Shown one piece after another: positions 8,085 through 16,488 of a stretch of 64,000 nucleotides of DNA (position 1 is the first letter of the stretch; each line of letters starts with the position of its first letter). The stretch comes from Qipengyuania gelatinilytica (GTDB lineage Bacteria; Pseudomonadota; Alphaproteobacteria; Sphingomonadales; Sphingomonadaceae), in NCBI RefSeq assembly GCF_019711315.1, contig NZ_CP081294.1:2728001-2792000 (forward strand). Direction: 5' to 3'. Position numbers and translations under genes: made by a program. The notes below the pieces were generated by a model. It ran no database searches. It saw only the letters and a list, made by a program, of their open reading frames with translations, and was not told the DNA's origin.

Positions 8085-9130
8085 TGTCGAATATGCTTGT
8101 TACCGGAGGCGCCGGCTTCATCGGCACCAACTTCGTCCACTACTGGCGCAGGGAGCACCCAGAAGACCGTATCATCGTACTCGATGCGCTCACCTATGCC
8201 GGGGTCGCTGAAAATGTCGAAGGCCGTGAGGGAGTGGAACTCGTCAGAGGCGACATCGGGGATACCCCGCTCGTTGAGGAGCTTCTGCGCAAGCACGACA
8301 TCGCAACGCTGGTGCATTTCGCTGCTGAGAGTCATGTCGATCGGTCGATTTCCGGGCCCGATGCATTCCTTTCGACCAACATAATCGGGACGCACAGCTT
8401 GCTGAAGGCGGCGCGGAGCGTCTTCCTCGAAGGCGATGGGCGCCCGCATCGTTTCCACCACGTTTCGACTGACGAGGTCTTTGGGTCGCTCGAGCCGGAC
8501 GATCCCGCCTTTGCGGAAACGACGCCCTATTCCCCGAATTCACCCTATGCGGCGAGCAAGGCGGCATCCGATCACATCGTCCGCGCTTACCACCACACCT
8601 ACGGGCTGGAGGTTACGACGAGCAATTGTTCGAACAACTACGGCCCATACCAGTTTCCCGAAAAGCTCATCCCGCTGTTCCTCCTGAACTGCCTGTCCGG
8701 CAAACCGCTGCCGATCTACGGTGACGGTATGAACGTGCGCGACTGGCTACATGTGGAAGATCATTGCCGTGGTATCGAGGCGGTCCTGGGCAAAGGTTCG
8801 ATCGGCGAATCCTATTGCATCGGCGGCGGAGAGGAACTGCCGAATGTCGACGTCATCGATCGGATCTGCCGTTCCGTTGACGCGGCCTTCGAGGAAAACC
8901 CGGCGCTTGCCGAGAGATATCCGGATGCTCCCGCCAGCCGGGGCGTTCCGTCTGAAACGCTCAAGACCTACGTCACGGATCGCGCAGGGCATGATCGCCG
9001 CTATGCCATAGATGAAACCAAGGCCCGCGAAGAACTCGGCTACAAACCCCTACGCGATTTCGACACTGGTCTCGAGCAGACTCTCTCGTGGTACCTGTCG
9101 AATGAAGACTGGTGGCGAAAGCTGGCATAA
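8084..9130 (+). CDS. rfbB: dTDP-glucose 4,6-dehydratase
   Basis: This 348-residue enzyme converts dTDP-glucose to dTDP-4-keto-6-deoxyglucose, the second pathway step. The N-terminus carries the Rossmann motif LVTGGAGFIGTNF, with FAAESHVDRSI, the active-site segment STDEVFGSL, and the catalytic YAASK. The ATG at 8084 overlaps the rfbD stop (TGATG) and has GGAG upstream; an open frame beginning at 8045 lies inside rfbD and adds unmatched residues. With this gene the four-enzyme set for dTDP-L-rhamnose is complete. Confidence 0.96.
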   Translation: MSNMLVTGGAGFIGTNFVHYWRREHPEDRIIVLDALTYAGVAENVEGREGVELVRGDIGDTPLVEELLRKHDIATLVHFAAESHVDRSISGPDAFLSTNIIGTHSLLKAARSVFLEGDGRPHRFHHVSTDEVFGSLEPDDPAFAETTPYSPNSPYAASKAASDHIVRAYHHTYGLEVTTSNCSNNYGPYQFPEKLIPLFLLNCLSGKPLPIYGDGMNVRDWLHVEDHCRGIEAVLGKGSIGESYCIGGGEELPNVDVIDRICRSVDAAFEENPALAERYPDAPASRGVPSETLKTYVTDRAGHDRRYAIDETKAREELGYKPLRDFDTGLEQTLSWYLSNEDWWRKLA

Positions 9131-9137
9131 TCGATCG

Positions 9138-10061
9138 ATGACTTCTCCCGAGCCTTCGCGCGAAATCCTGATCCATCCGGGTTTCCACAAGACCGGTACA
9201 ACATTCCTGCAGGAATGCGTGTTTTCCGATGAGCGCTATTTTCGCTCGTTGTTGGATCATGGTGACGTGGATCGCCTGCTCTTGCGCCCGCATGATCTCG
9301 AGTTCGACGAAGCATTGCCACGCGAAGAGATTGCGAGGCGGATGGATCCGGTCCCGAATTCATTGGTGCCTGTACTCAGTTCCGAGACGCTTTCGGGAAA
9401 CATCCTTACCGGGGCGAGGGACTCGCGGACGCTTGCGCGGCGCCTCCATTCTGTTTTTCCGAGCGCGAAGATACTCTTCACGGTCCGTAACCAGCCGGCG
9501 TTGATGAAGTCGGCGTACCTCCAGTATGCGAAGAGGGGAGGGCGGTTAAAGCCGTCGCAATTCTTCGATTTCAATGCCGAGCCGGGATACGACAGGTTCG
9601 ATATAGGGGTGCTCTCTTTCGACCGGCTTGTCGATGAGTATGCATCGCTTTTCGGACGGGAAAACATTCTCGTGCTGCCGCAAGAACTGCTGCGCCAGGA
9701 CCAGGGCAAGTTCCTCTCACTGTTATTCGAATTCGCGGGCGTCGCGGGCTCACCACCCGAAGGAGGGTACGAGGGAAGTCGCGGCAAAAGCCCGCCCGAA
9801 GCCGGGCTTGCCTTGTTGAGGGCGGCGAATTTGTTCGACAGCACACCGTTTCAACCCCGTCCCGCAATCGCGCTCCCAAGCTTGGGGAGAGGGCTCAGGT
9901 CGCTCTCCTATCGCCTGGAAGGGCGGAGCGATTCGAAATCGGGAAATCTCGGCCAAATTGTCCGTGAGAAATGCTCGAACCGCTTTGCGAACTCGAACCG
10001 CAATCTCCAGAAATACTGTCCAATCGACCTGACGCCCTTGGGCTACGACGTATCGAGTTGA
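9138..10061 (+). CDS. Sulfotransferase-fold protein
   Basis: The 307-residue protein begins with a P-loop-like HPGFHKTGTTFLQ (about residues 13-25), which matches the 5'-phosphosulfate-binding loop of PAPS-dependent sulfotransferases. A second motif, LFTVRNQPALMKSAYLQY, resembles the 3'-phosphate-binding region with its Arg and Ser. It has no signal peptide, so it would act in the cytoplasm on a nucleotide sugar or lipid-linked unit. The ATG at 9138 lies seven bases after rfbB, so it is probably the fifth gene of the rhamnose operon. Family knowledge supports a sulfotransferase fold; sulfation of the polysaccharide is inference, and other P-loop transferases remain possible. Confidence 0.72.
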   Translation: MTSPEPSREILIHPGFHKTGTTFLQECVFSDERYFRSLLDHGDVDRLLLRPHDLEFDEALPREEIARRMDPVPNSLVPVLSSETLSGNILTGARDSRTLARRLHSVFPSAKILFTVRNQPALMKSAYLQYAKRGGRLKPSQFFDFNAEPGYDRFDIGVLSFDRLVDEYASLFGRENILVLPQELLRQDQGKFLSLLFEFAGVAGSPPEGGYEGSRGKSPPEAGLALLRAANLFDSTPFQPRPAIALPSLGRGLRSLSYRLEGRSDSKSGNLGQIVREKCSNRFANSNRNLQKYCPIDLTPLGYDVSS

Positions 10062-10374
10062 CGGCCCTTGAACTGCAAAACGGCAGTGCGCTAGCCATGC
10101 GGATGTGACGATGTCGTCGGTTTTTTAACTGGCCTACGAACATCGTCCGGGATCGCTCTGGCAACCTTGCCTAAATTTCAGTTAAAGGTTTTTTTCAAAA
10201 CATTCAAATGCTTATTCATGACTTTTGCCTCTGGAGGGGGGCGGGTCCGCTTGCGCGCTTAACCAAGCTTGTTGAGCCCTTCCTATCCATCACGCCCTAT
10301 TACGCTTCCTCAGACGGAAGGTCGGAACTTGCCGAGGCAGGTTTCGGATCCTCTCTAATCTTTAGGGGCAAGCG
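10062..10374. other. Intergenic region upstream of the RTX/beta-helix gene
   Basis: This 313-base stretch carries no convincing gene on either strand. It is AT-richer than its surroundings (several T- and A-runs near 10185-10225) and ends with the ribosome binding site AGGGG eight bases before the next ATG. It most likely holds the promoter of the RTX/beta-helix gene, but I could not place -35 and -10 elements with confidence. Confidence 0.5.
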
Positions 10375-12198
10375 ATGACCAGTTATACCGTTACCAATAC
10401 TGCCCAGTTCTTGGTGAGCCTCAGCACTGCCCAAGAAGGCGATACGATCTATCTCGCACCCGGCACCTATGACAGTATCCTGGTCCGCAGTCTCGGGAAC
10501 GTCGGCGTCACAGTCACGTCGCTCGACCCCGACAACCCAGCAATCCTGACCGGCTTTACAATGTCGGACACCAGCGGTGTGAGGTTCTCCGAGGTTATCT
10601 TCGAGTCGCCGGCCGACGTGACCAACGCATTCCAGTTTTCTAGCGTTTCGGACATCACATTCTCAGGCGTGGTTTTCCGCGGCCCGGACAATCTCGGATC
10701 CGGCAATGAAGTCTCTCCGCTCCTGATCCGCTCCAGCAGCGACATCACCATTGTCGATTCCGAATTCTACAATGTCTGGCATGGCGTGAAGCTGCTCGAT
10801 ATCGATGGCATCGTCATCACGGGCAGCCACTTCCACGATATTCGCACCGACGGTATTCGTGGTGGCGGTGTATCGAATGCGGTGATAACCAACAATTTCT
10901 TCACCGACTTCCACCCGATCGGCAATGATCACCCCGATGCAATCCAGTTCTGGTCCACCAATCAGGATGAGCCGGGGCGCAACCTCATCATCTCCGACAA
11001 CCTGATCGTGCGCGGTGACGGGGCGCCCATCCAGGGCATCTTCATCCGTGATACCTTTGACAACCTGCCGTTCGAGAATGTCTCGATCACCGGCAACGTC
11101 GTCCTGGGCGGTCTCTACAACGGGATCAGCGTCGGTGGTGTGAATGGCGGCGAAATCACCAACAACATCGTCGCTGGTTACGAAGACCAGCGTTCATGGA
11201 TCAGGCTTGGCGATGCCTGGAATGTTGTCGTCGCTCAAAATGCTGCAACTGCCTATTCGCTGCAGGATAGCGATGAATGGCGGCGTCGACTGAATGACGA
11301 GATCGAAGAGGGCACGACCTTTGCTCAGGACGCATACGCGATATGGTCGAGCGATGAGACGAATGATCTCTCCGACCTTTCTGAAATGCTCCTGAGCAGT
11401 GCGCCAATTATTGATACAAGCGTTGCGAACCTGGCGGGTTCGCTAGCAGCATCCGGCATTTTCACGACCGTAGTCGGTACGTGGGGCGATGACACTCTCA
11501 CCGCCGCGCCAGGCGGCAGCAAGGTTTTCGGCAAGGACGGAAACGACGTTATCGATGGCTCCGCAAGCAACGATATCCTGCTCGGAAACTGGGGAGATGA
11601 TATCCTCCGGGGCAATGCAGGGAATGACGATCTCAACGGGTCCAGCGGCAACGATACGATTTTCGGGAACACCGGCAACGACCAGCTCTTGGGCAAGTCC
11701 GGCGATGACGTCCTCGTTGGCGGGCAGGGTGCCGACCTGCTCTTCGGTGGCAGCGAGAACGACGACCTTTCGGGTTCCGAAGGCGATGACAAGCTGTTTG
11801 GCGGGCTCGGTGACGACATCCTGTTCGGCGGCGACGGAAACGATCGACTTGTGGGAGGCGAGGGTAATGATATCCTGATCGGGGGCTTGGGTGCGGATCA
11901 GTTCGTGTTCCAAAAGAGCCAGTCCGGCGATTTCGGTTTCGACACCATCCTGGACTTCGAAGTTGGTGCAGACCTCATCAACCTTAAGGACATCGACGCC
12001 AATTCCGGCACCTGGGGCAATGATGCCTTCAATTTCATCAGCACCGCTGCGTTTAGCGGCACGGCTGGTGAGCTGAGGTTGGAACACGTCGCAAACGGCA
12101 TCGTGATCCAAGGCGATATCGACGGCGACGGGGTGGCCGACCTGCAAATCCTGGTCGAGGGGGTTGACGACCTCCAGGCCACGGACTTCATGTTCTGA
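10375..12198 (+). CDS. Parallel beta-helix protein with C-terminal RTX calcium-binding repeats
   Basis: This 607-residue protein has two parts. Residues about 1-300 form a right-handed parallel beta-helix as in pectate lyase/mannuronan C5-epimerase-like proteins, with the stretches DHPDAIQFWSTNQ and IQGIFIRDT. Residues about 370-510 are some thirteen RTX nonapeptides of GGxGxDxLx type, followed by a typical RTX tail (LGADQFVF, FDTILDF). RTX proteins are normally secreted by type I systems through a C-terminal signal and bind calcium outside the cell; consistent with that, no N-terminal signal peptide is present. The probable substrate is the cluster's own polymer (cleavage, epimerisation or binding), by inference. 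A related protein without RTX repeats is encoded at 15276-16460. Confidence 0.85.
   Translation: MTSYTVTNTAQFLVSLSTAQEGDTIYLAPGTYDSILVRSLGNVGVTVTSLDPDNPAILTGFTMSDTSGVRFSEVIFESPADVTNAFQFSSVSDITFSGVVFRGPDNLGSGNEVSPLLIRSSSDITIVDSEFYNVWHGVKLLDIDGIVITGSHFHDIRTDGIRGGGVSNAVITNNFFTDFHPIGNDHPDAIQFWSTNQDEPGRNLIISDNLIVRGDGAPIQGIFIRDTFDNLPFENVSITGNVVLGGLYNGISVGGVNGGEITNNIVAGYEDQRSWIRLGDAWNVVVAQNAATAYSLQDSDEWRRRLNDEIEEGTTFAQDAYAIWSSDETNDLSDLSEMLLSSAPIIDTSVANLAGSLAASGIFTTVVGTWGDDTLTAAPGGSKVFGKDGNDVIDGSASNDILLGNWGDDILRGNAGNDDLNGSSGNDTIFGNTGNDQLLGKSGDDVLVGGQGADLLFGGSENDDLSGSEGDDKLFGGLGDDILFGGDGNDRLVGGEGNDILIGGLGADQFVFQKSQSGDFGFDTILDFEVGADLINLKDIDANSGTWGNDAFNFISTAAFSGTAGELRLEHVANGIVIQGDIDGDGVADLQILVEGVDDLQATDFMF
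11515..11905 (+). repeat. RTX nonapeptide repeat block
   Basis: About thirteen tandem 27-base units encode glycine/aspartate nonapeptides such as GGDGNDRLV and GGEGNDILI. The DNA copies have diverged while the Gly-Asp pattern is kept, as expected for calcium-binding beta-roll repeats under protein-level selection rather than a recent expansion. Confidence 0.85.
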
Positions 12199-12245
12199 GA
12201 CAGCCATGCGATCGGGATTGCGGCGGGCTAGCGCGTAATCCCGTA

Positions 12246-12282
12246 CCGGGACAGGCCTCGATTTGTTTGCGGCCTGTCCCGG
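12246..12282 (+). terminator. Strong hairpin, probable terminator without clear T-run
   Basis: A perfect 12-bp inverted repeat (CCGGGACAGGCC at 12246-12257 and its complement at 12271-12282) closes a 13-base loop, 48 bases after the RTX gene. No T-run follows, so it may be a weak or factor-assisted terminator, or an mRNA-stabilising structure separating the RTX gene from the polymerase gene. Confidence 0.5.
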
Positions 12283-12409
12283 AATTGCGAGACATTTAGC
12301 TTGCCCAGCAATCGCTGCACTCGCTATCCTTGCGGCATGATTTCTCTCAGCTTTAACTTCTTGCCTGCGGTCCCGCCCGTTTGCCCGGTGCGGACCTAGG
12401 AGCGAGCGG

Positions 12410-13990
12410 GTGGCGCGCTTTCTTGACACTGTAATGCGTGGGCTTGGTTCGCCAAACTTCGCGCCGCTGGCTGGATACCAGAGGCGCGATTTCTACCGTA
12501 ACCGGGCTTGGCTCTGGGCGATCGGTTACTTCGCGGCATTGCTGACGGCGGCGGCTGCAGTCGTTTTTCTCGGTCCGCGCGCTCTCATGCTTCTTGCTGT
12601 GCCATTGGCACTTCTTGCTCTTCTGATCATCTGGGCGCTTCCCGATAGCCGCAATCCTCCTACGAATTGGGTGCAGCGGCTACTTTTCTGCTTCATCGTG
12701 GCATTGTTGCTGTGGCCGGACTATCTGGCCTTCGACCTTCCCGGCTTGCCCTGGATAACCGCATTGAGACTGTTTGCAGTCCCGCTAGCGGCAGTATTCC
12801 TGATTAGCATATCGGTGTCCTCCAGCTTCCGTCAGGCGATCAGAGACCGGCTTTCCGTAGCGCCCGTGACGATTGTCCTGCTGCTGCTATTCTTCGGCAT
12901 TGCTACGATGAGCGTGCTGCTTTCGGCCGATCCGGAGGCTTCGCTCAACAAATTGGTGGTTGCCGGCCTCTATTGGCTTTTGACATTCTTCGCAGCTCTT
13001 TGGGTTTTCTCGCATCGTCGGAACCCGAACGTTTTTGCAGGCTTAATCTGGGCTTTTGCCATCGTTACCTGCCTGATTGGCTTGCAGGAGTGGCGGCTGC
13101 AGATGATCCCTTGGGCGGGATCCATCCCTTCATTCCTGGCTATCGAGGATCCCGCGGTTCAGAACATCCTGTCGGCAAAATCACGTGCGACGACAGGCAT
13201 CTACCGCGTCCAGAGCAAGTTCACGACGCCGCTGGGGTTTGCGGAGTTTCTCGCTTTCGCATCGCCATTCATTCTCTATTTCGCAGTCTACGGTCGCAAT
13301 TGGCTGATCAAGCTGGCGGCGATGGGCTCTCTTCCGCTCATCCTCTTGTCGATCATTCGTACCGACTCCCGACTTGGGTTTGTCGGGTTCTGCATGACCT
13401 TCCTCCTGTTCCTCGGACTGTGGGCCTTGCGCCAGTGGGCGCAGAAAAGAGAAAGCATATTCGGCCCGGCCGTGACAATTTCCTATCCGGTGCTTCTGGC
13501 GGGGTTCCTGACGGCAACATTCTTCGTCGGAAGGCTGAGGGCCATGGTTTGGGGAACGAAGGCGCAATCCTTCAGTAGCCAAGCCCGCGAGGAGCAGATC
13601 GACATGGGAATGCCGATGATCTGGTCCGAGCCCTGGGGGCATGGAATCGGCCGCGCGGCATCCGAGCTTGGATATCGCAATCTGGCGGGAGGGCTGACGA
13701 TCGACACCTATTATCTCGCGGTGGGGTTGGAGTTCGGTGTCCTCGGTTTCATGGTATATTTCGGCATCTTCCTCTCGGCCCTCGCGTATGGTCTTTACTA
13801 CCTCCTCAAATCGGAGGATCGAAAGGCGGTCCTGCTGATACCTGTGATGATCGCGATCTCGATTTTCATCGTCGTGAAATCGGTCTTCGCGCAGCAGGAG
13901 AACCATCCGCTCGTATTCATTTTCCTAGGCATGCTCGTCGCCATTTGTTGGCAGATGCGATCGGTGCAAGATCGGACGGAGCAGTCATGA
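12410..13990 (+). CDS. O-antigen polymerase/ligase-family membrane protein (Wzy-like)
   Basis: The 526-residue protein has roughly ten to twelve hydrophobic segments. A large loop between the later helices carries many charged residues (about 370-440, including WSEPWGHGIGRA), as in Wzy_C/O-antigen ligase family members. Such proteins polymerise undecaprenyl-linked repeat units in the periplasm. The start is a GTG at 12410 with AGGAG seven bases upstream. The next gene (Wzz-like) starts inside its stop codon, and a flippase lies nearby on the other strand, which favours polymerase over ligase. Sequence cannot fully exclude ligase activity. Confidence 0.85.
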   Translation: MARFLDTVMRGLGSPNFAPLAGYQRRDFYRNRAWLWAIGYFAALLTAAAAVVFLGPRALMLLAVPLALLALLIIWALPDSRNPPTNWVQRLLFCFIVALLLWPDYLAFDLPGLPWITALRLFAVPLAAVFLISISVSSSFRQAIRDRLSVAPVTIVLLLLFFGIATMSVLLSADPEASLNKLVVAGLYWLLTFFAALWVFSHRRNPNVFAGLIWAFAIVTCLIGLQEWRLQMIPWAGSIPSFLAIEDPAVQNILSAKSRATTGIYRVQSKFTTPLGFAEFLAFASPFILYFAVYGRNWLIKLAAMGSLPLILLSIIRTDSRLGFVGFCMTFLLFLGLWALRQWAQKRESIFGPAVTISYPVLLAGFLTATFFVGRLRAMVWGTKAQSFSSQAREEQIDMGMPMIWSEPWGHGIGRAASELGYRNLAGGLTIDTYYLAVGLEFGVLGFMVYFGIFLSALAYGLYYLLKSEDRKAVLLIPVMIAISIFIVVKSVFAQQENHPLVFIFLGMLVAICWQMRSVQDRTEQS

Positions 13991-15255
13991 GTATTCGTCA
14001 GATCCTTACCCGCATTTGGCGCTTCAAGGTCCTAATCGTCATCTCGGCGATAATCTGCGGCGGCAGTGCCTATGCGATCGCAAGCTTCTTGCCCAACCAG
14101 TATCTCGGCAAGGCCGGAGTGCAGTTCAACAATGTCGTATATGCGACAGCGGGCAGCTATTCGATTTCGAACAAGCAGATCGACACCTACGTGCAGACAG
14201 AGGCTGAATTGGCGCGCGATTTCCGGGTGACCGGAAGGGTCGTCGACCGGCTGGGCTGGACCGGTAGTTACCAGCTTGCGCAACGCTACAACGAGGTCGG
14301 TGCCCAAACCGGTCTCGACTTTCGCTCTTGGCTGGCTCGAGGCGTCCGCGACAGCATCTCGCTGCAGTTCGAAGAGGGAAGTCCGACGTTTCAGATCGGC
14401 TATGCCGGTTTCACCCCTCAGGAAGCCCGCTACATGGCCGGCCTGATCCGCGACGAGTTTCTTGCCTATCGACGCGATCGCAGCCGGCTGGAAGCGGAGG
14501 AGAACGCCGGGCGCATCGATGAACGGATCGCGGAACTGCGGTCAAGGATGGAGCGGGTGGAAGAGCGCAACGCCGAATTTGCTCGTGCGAACGACATAGT
14601 GATCAACGAGGATGGCGAGGCGATGAGCGAAATCCGCTTAAGGCTTGCCGCGGCCTCATCGGAACCGGCTCATCAAGGTAGCACCGTGGTCGCCGATGTG
14701 CCTCGCGCACAGCAAAACCAGCTGCGAGAAGTCGAAAGCGAGCTTGCACGCCTGTCGGTCGATCTGGGCCCCAATCATCCCCGCATCCGCGAACTAACCG
14801 AGCAGCGTGATGAGTTGCGTAGTGCAGCAGCATCGGCCGCAAGCATCCCGCAGATGCCTACCGGTCCCTCGAATGCCGCGATCATGCAAATTCGCTCACA
14901 GGAAGTCATGGCCAAGGCTGGCGCAATTGCTCAGGCCAAGCGGTATCATGACGAGCTCGATGTCCTTCGCGACCAATTCGCAGAACTGACGGAGATGCGC
15001 GAGAATTTTGATCTCGACAGTCAGAGCCTTCAGGCAGACGCGATCAGTACTGGTGAAGCGACTTCGCGCGATGGGGTCTATTTTCCAAACCGTAGATTGG
15101 CCGTTGCCGTTGGAGCGGGTTTCGGGGCGCTGCTTGCGGCGCTCCTTGGCCTTTTTCTCTCTCTGCTCCAATTGAAGGCTACGTCGACGAGGGATCTCGA
15201 CCTTCTTGGCGTCGATGTGTTGGGAACGCGAACCCCGACGGCGATGGCGAGCTAG
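13987..15255 (+). CDS. Wzz-type polysaccharide co-polymerase (first copy)
   Basis: This 422-residue protein has an N-terminal membrane helix (about 15-37), a long periplasmic alpha-helical coiled-coil domain, the motif LGPNHPRIREL about two thirds along, and a C-terminal membrane helix (about 375-400). There is no cytosolic kinase domain. PCP/Wzz proteins set chain length together with Wzy. The ATG at 13987 overlaps the Wzy stop (ATGA), so the pair is translationally coupled. It is clearly related to the second copy at 25574-26896 (shared blocks around the QxELxRDxRVxGK and LGPNHP segments). Confidence 0.88.
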   Translation: MSIRQILTRIWRFKVLIVISAIICGGSAYAIASFLPNQYLGKAGVQFNNVVYATAGSYSISNKQIDTYVQTEAELARDFRVTGRVVDRLGWTGSYQLAQRYNEVGAQTGLDFRSWLARGVRDSISLQFEEGSPTFQIGYAGFTPQEARYMAGLIRDEFLAYRRDRSRLEAEENAGRIDERIAELRSRMERVEERNAEFARANDIVINEDGEAMSEIRLRLAAASSEPAHQGSTVVADVPRAQQNQLREVESELARLSVDLGPNHPRIRELTEQRDELRSAAASAASIPQMPTGPSNAAIMQIRSQEVMAKAGAIAQAKRYHDELDVLRDQFAELTEMRENFDLDSQSLQADAISTGEATSRDGVYFPNRRLAVAVGAGFGALLAALLGLFLSLLQLKATSTRDLDLLGVDVLGTRTPTAMAS

Positions 15256-15275
15256 GATCGGCTAAGAGACGGCGG

Positions 15276-16460
15276 CTATCGACCGCTTTCCAGCAAGCGC
15301 GCCAGCACTGGCCCTCGGTCGCTTCCGAAGCCACTCTGTGTTTCCAGCCACGCCCCGATCAGCTCCGGCGCAGCCCCGTCTCTCGGTTCGATCACGCGAT
15401 TTTGTGGAGCGAATTCTTCACCTCCTACGTCCTTGTAGATGAATTGCATCGCCTCGTTCCCGCGGGATGCGTAGCCTTCGATCCTCGTCAGCCTTATCCA
15501 ACTTTTCCTGTCGCTCTCGGCAACCACACGATTGTTTTCGACCGACACGTCCTTGGCACCTGCAACGGTGATACCGTTGTAGCGACTACCCAGAATAAGG
15601 TTCCCTCTGATCCGGATACCTTCAAATGGCATCTGTCGATGAGTGTCCCGGATGAATATACCTTGCGTGGCGCCACCTTTCCCGCGAGCCACCAAGTTGC
15701 CGACTATCTCGATGTCGCGACCGGGTTGCGGTTGGTTGGTCGACCAGAGCTGGATGCCGTCCGGATGGTCTTTCTCCGCAGGGGAAAAATCGGTCATGAC
15801 GTTGAACGCGATGCGCAGTCTATCAACTCCGCCACCACGAATTGCATCCGTCTGTAGTCGCTCCAGTTCATTCAGCTCGATGACCGTGTCGGAAACCTCG
15901 AGCATGGCGATGCCATGGCGGAACCCGGCGATATAGGATCGGAGCAAGTGAATGTCCTGGCTCTGACGCAACATTACACCTGCGACGTAGCGGCGGTCGG
16001 CTGGGCCGTCCGTCCCCACTATCGAGACCTTTTCTATCCGCACCGCTTTGCTGTTCAGCACGAGCAACGCGTATCGGCTTCCACGTACGGGACCAGCGTC
16101 GCCTGGACGAATGTCCAGATTGGTCACCGCAAGTCCGGCAACATCGTCAAGGACCAGCCCGGCCAAGACCGCACGATTCTCGTCCGACTGCGATGTAATG
16201 GTTGTCCCGGCAGCGAAGCTGAGGCCGCGCAGCCGCAGTGCCTCGTAACGTCCCGGCGCCAAAGCGATCGTGATCGGACCGCGTGCGTTTTCAAGCCTGG
16301 TTTCGAGTTCCTTCAACGAGGAAGCAGCGACCACCTCGCCATTTTCTTCCTGCGCTTGTTCCCCTAGTCCGCCGAGGCCGAAGACCGGCAGGACAATCCC
16401 GACTGAAACAAGTGCCGCGAGCAAGAACAGTTTCATGGGTCTCATAGTCCTTCGTTTCAT
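15276..16460 (-). CDS. Exported parallel beta-helix protein (polysaccharide-modifying enzyme candidate)
   Basis: The 394-residue protein has a signal peptide (KLFLLAALVSVGIVLPVFG) followed by a right-handed parallel beta-helix with repeated short Asn/Ile strands. It shares DHPDGIQLWSTNQ and TQGIFIRDT with the RTX protein at 10375, so the two are paralogues; here the RTX tail is absent and a signal peptide is present, predicting a periplasmic location. The fold is common to pectate/alginate lyases and C5-epimerases. It is the last gene of the leftward glycosyltransferase/flippase operon, 28 bases behind wzx, which suggests action on the nascent polymer. The start may be any of the ATGs at 16460, 16445 or 16436. 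Confidence 0.82.
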   Translation of the reverse strand: MKRRTMRPMKLFLLAALVSVGIVLPVFGLGGLGEQAQEENGEVVAASSLKELETRLENARGPITIALAPGRYEALRLRGLSFAAGTTITSQSDENRAVLAGLVLDDVAGLAVTNLDIRPGDAGPVRGSRYALLVLNSKAVRIEKVSIVGTDGPADRRYVAGVMLRQSQDIHLLRSYIAGFRHGIAMLEVSDTVIELNELERLQTDAIRGGGVDRLRIAFNVMTDFSPAEKDHPDGIQLWSTNQPQPGRDIEIVGNLVARGKGGATQGIFIRDTHRQMPFEGIRIRGNLILGSRYNGITVAGAKDVSVENNRVVAESDRKSWIRLTRIEGYASRGNEAMQFIYKDVGGEEFAPQNRVIEPRDGAAPELIGAWLETQSGFGSDRGPVLARLLESGR

Positions 16461-16488
16461 CCGCGATAGGCAATGGCCCGCGCGGTGT

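Noticed and set aside
11515..11905. Tandem 27-base periodicity considered as a CRISPR or satellite array
   Set aside because: The units are diverged at DNA level and encode RTX nonapeptides inside a longer gene; there are no spacers.
12300..12360. Sigma-54-like promoter upstream of wzy
   Set aside because: The GG...GC spacing does not fit the -24/-12 consensus.
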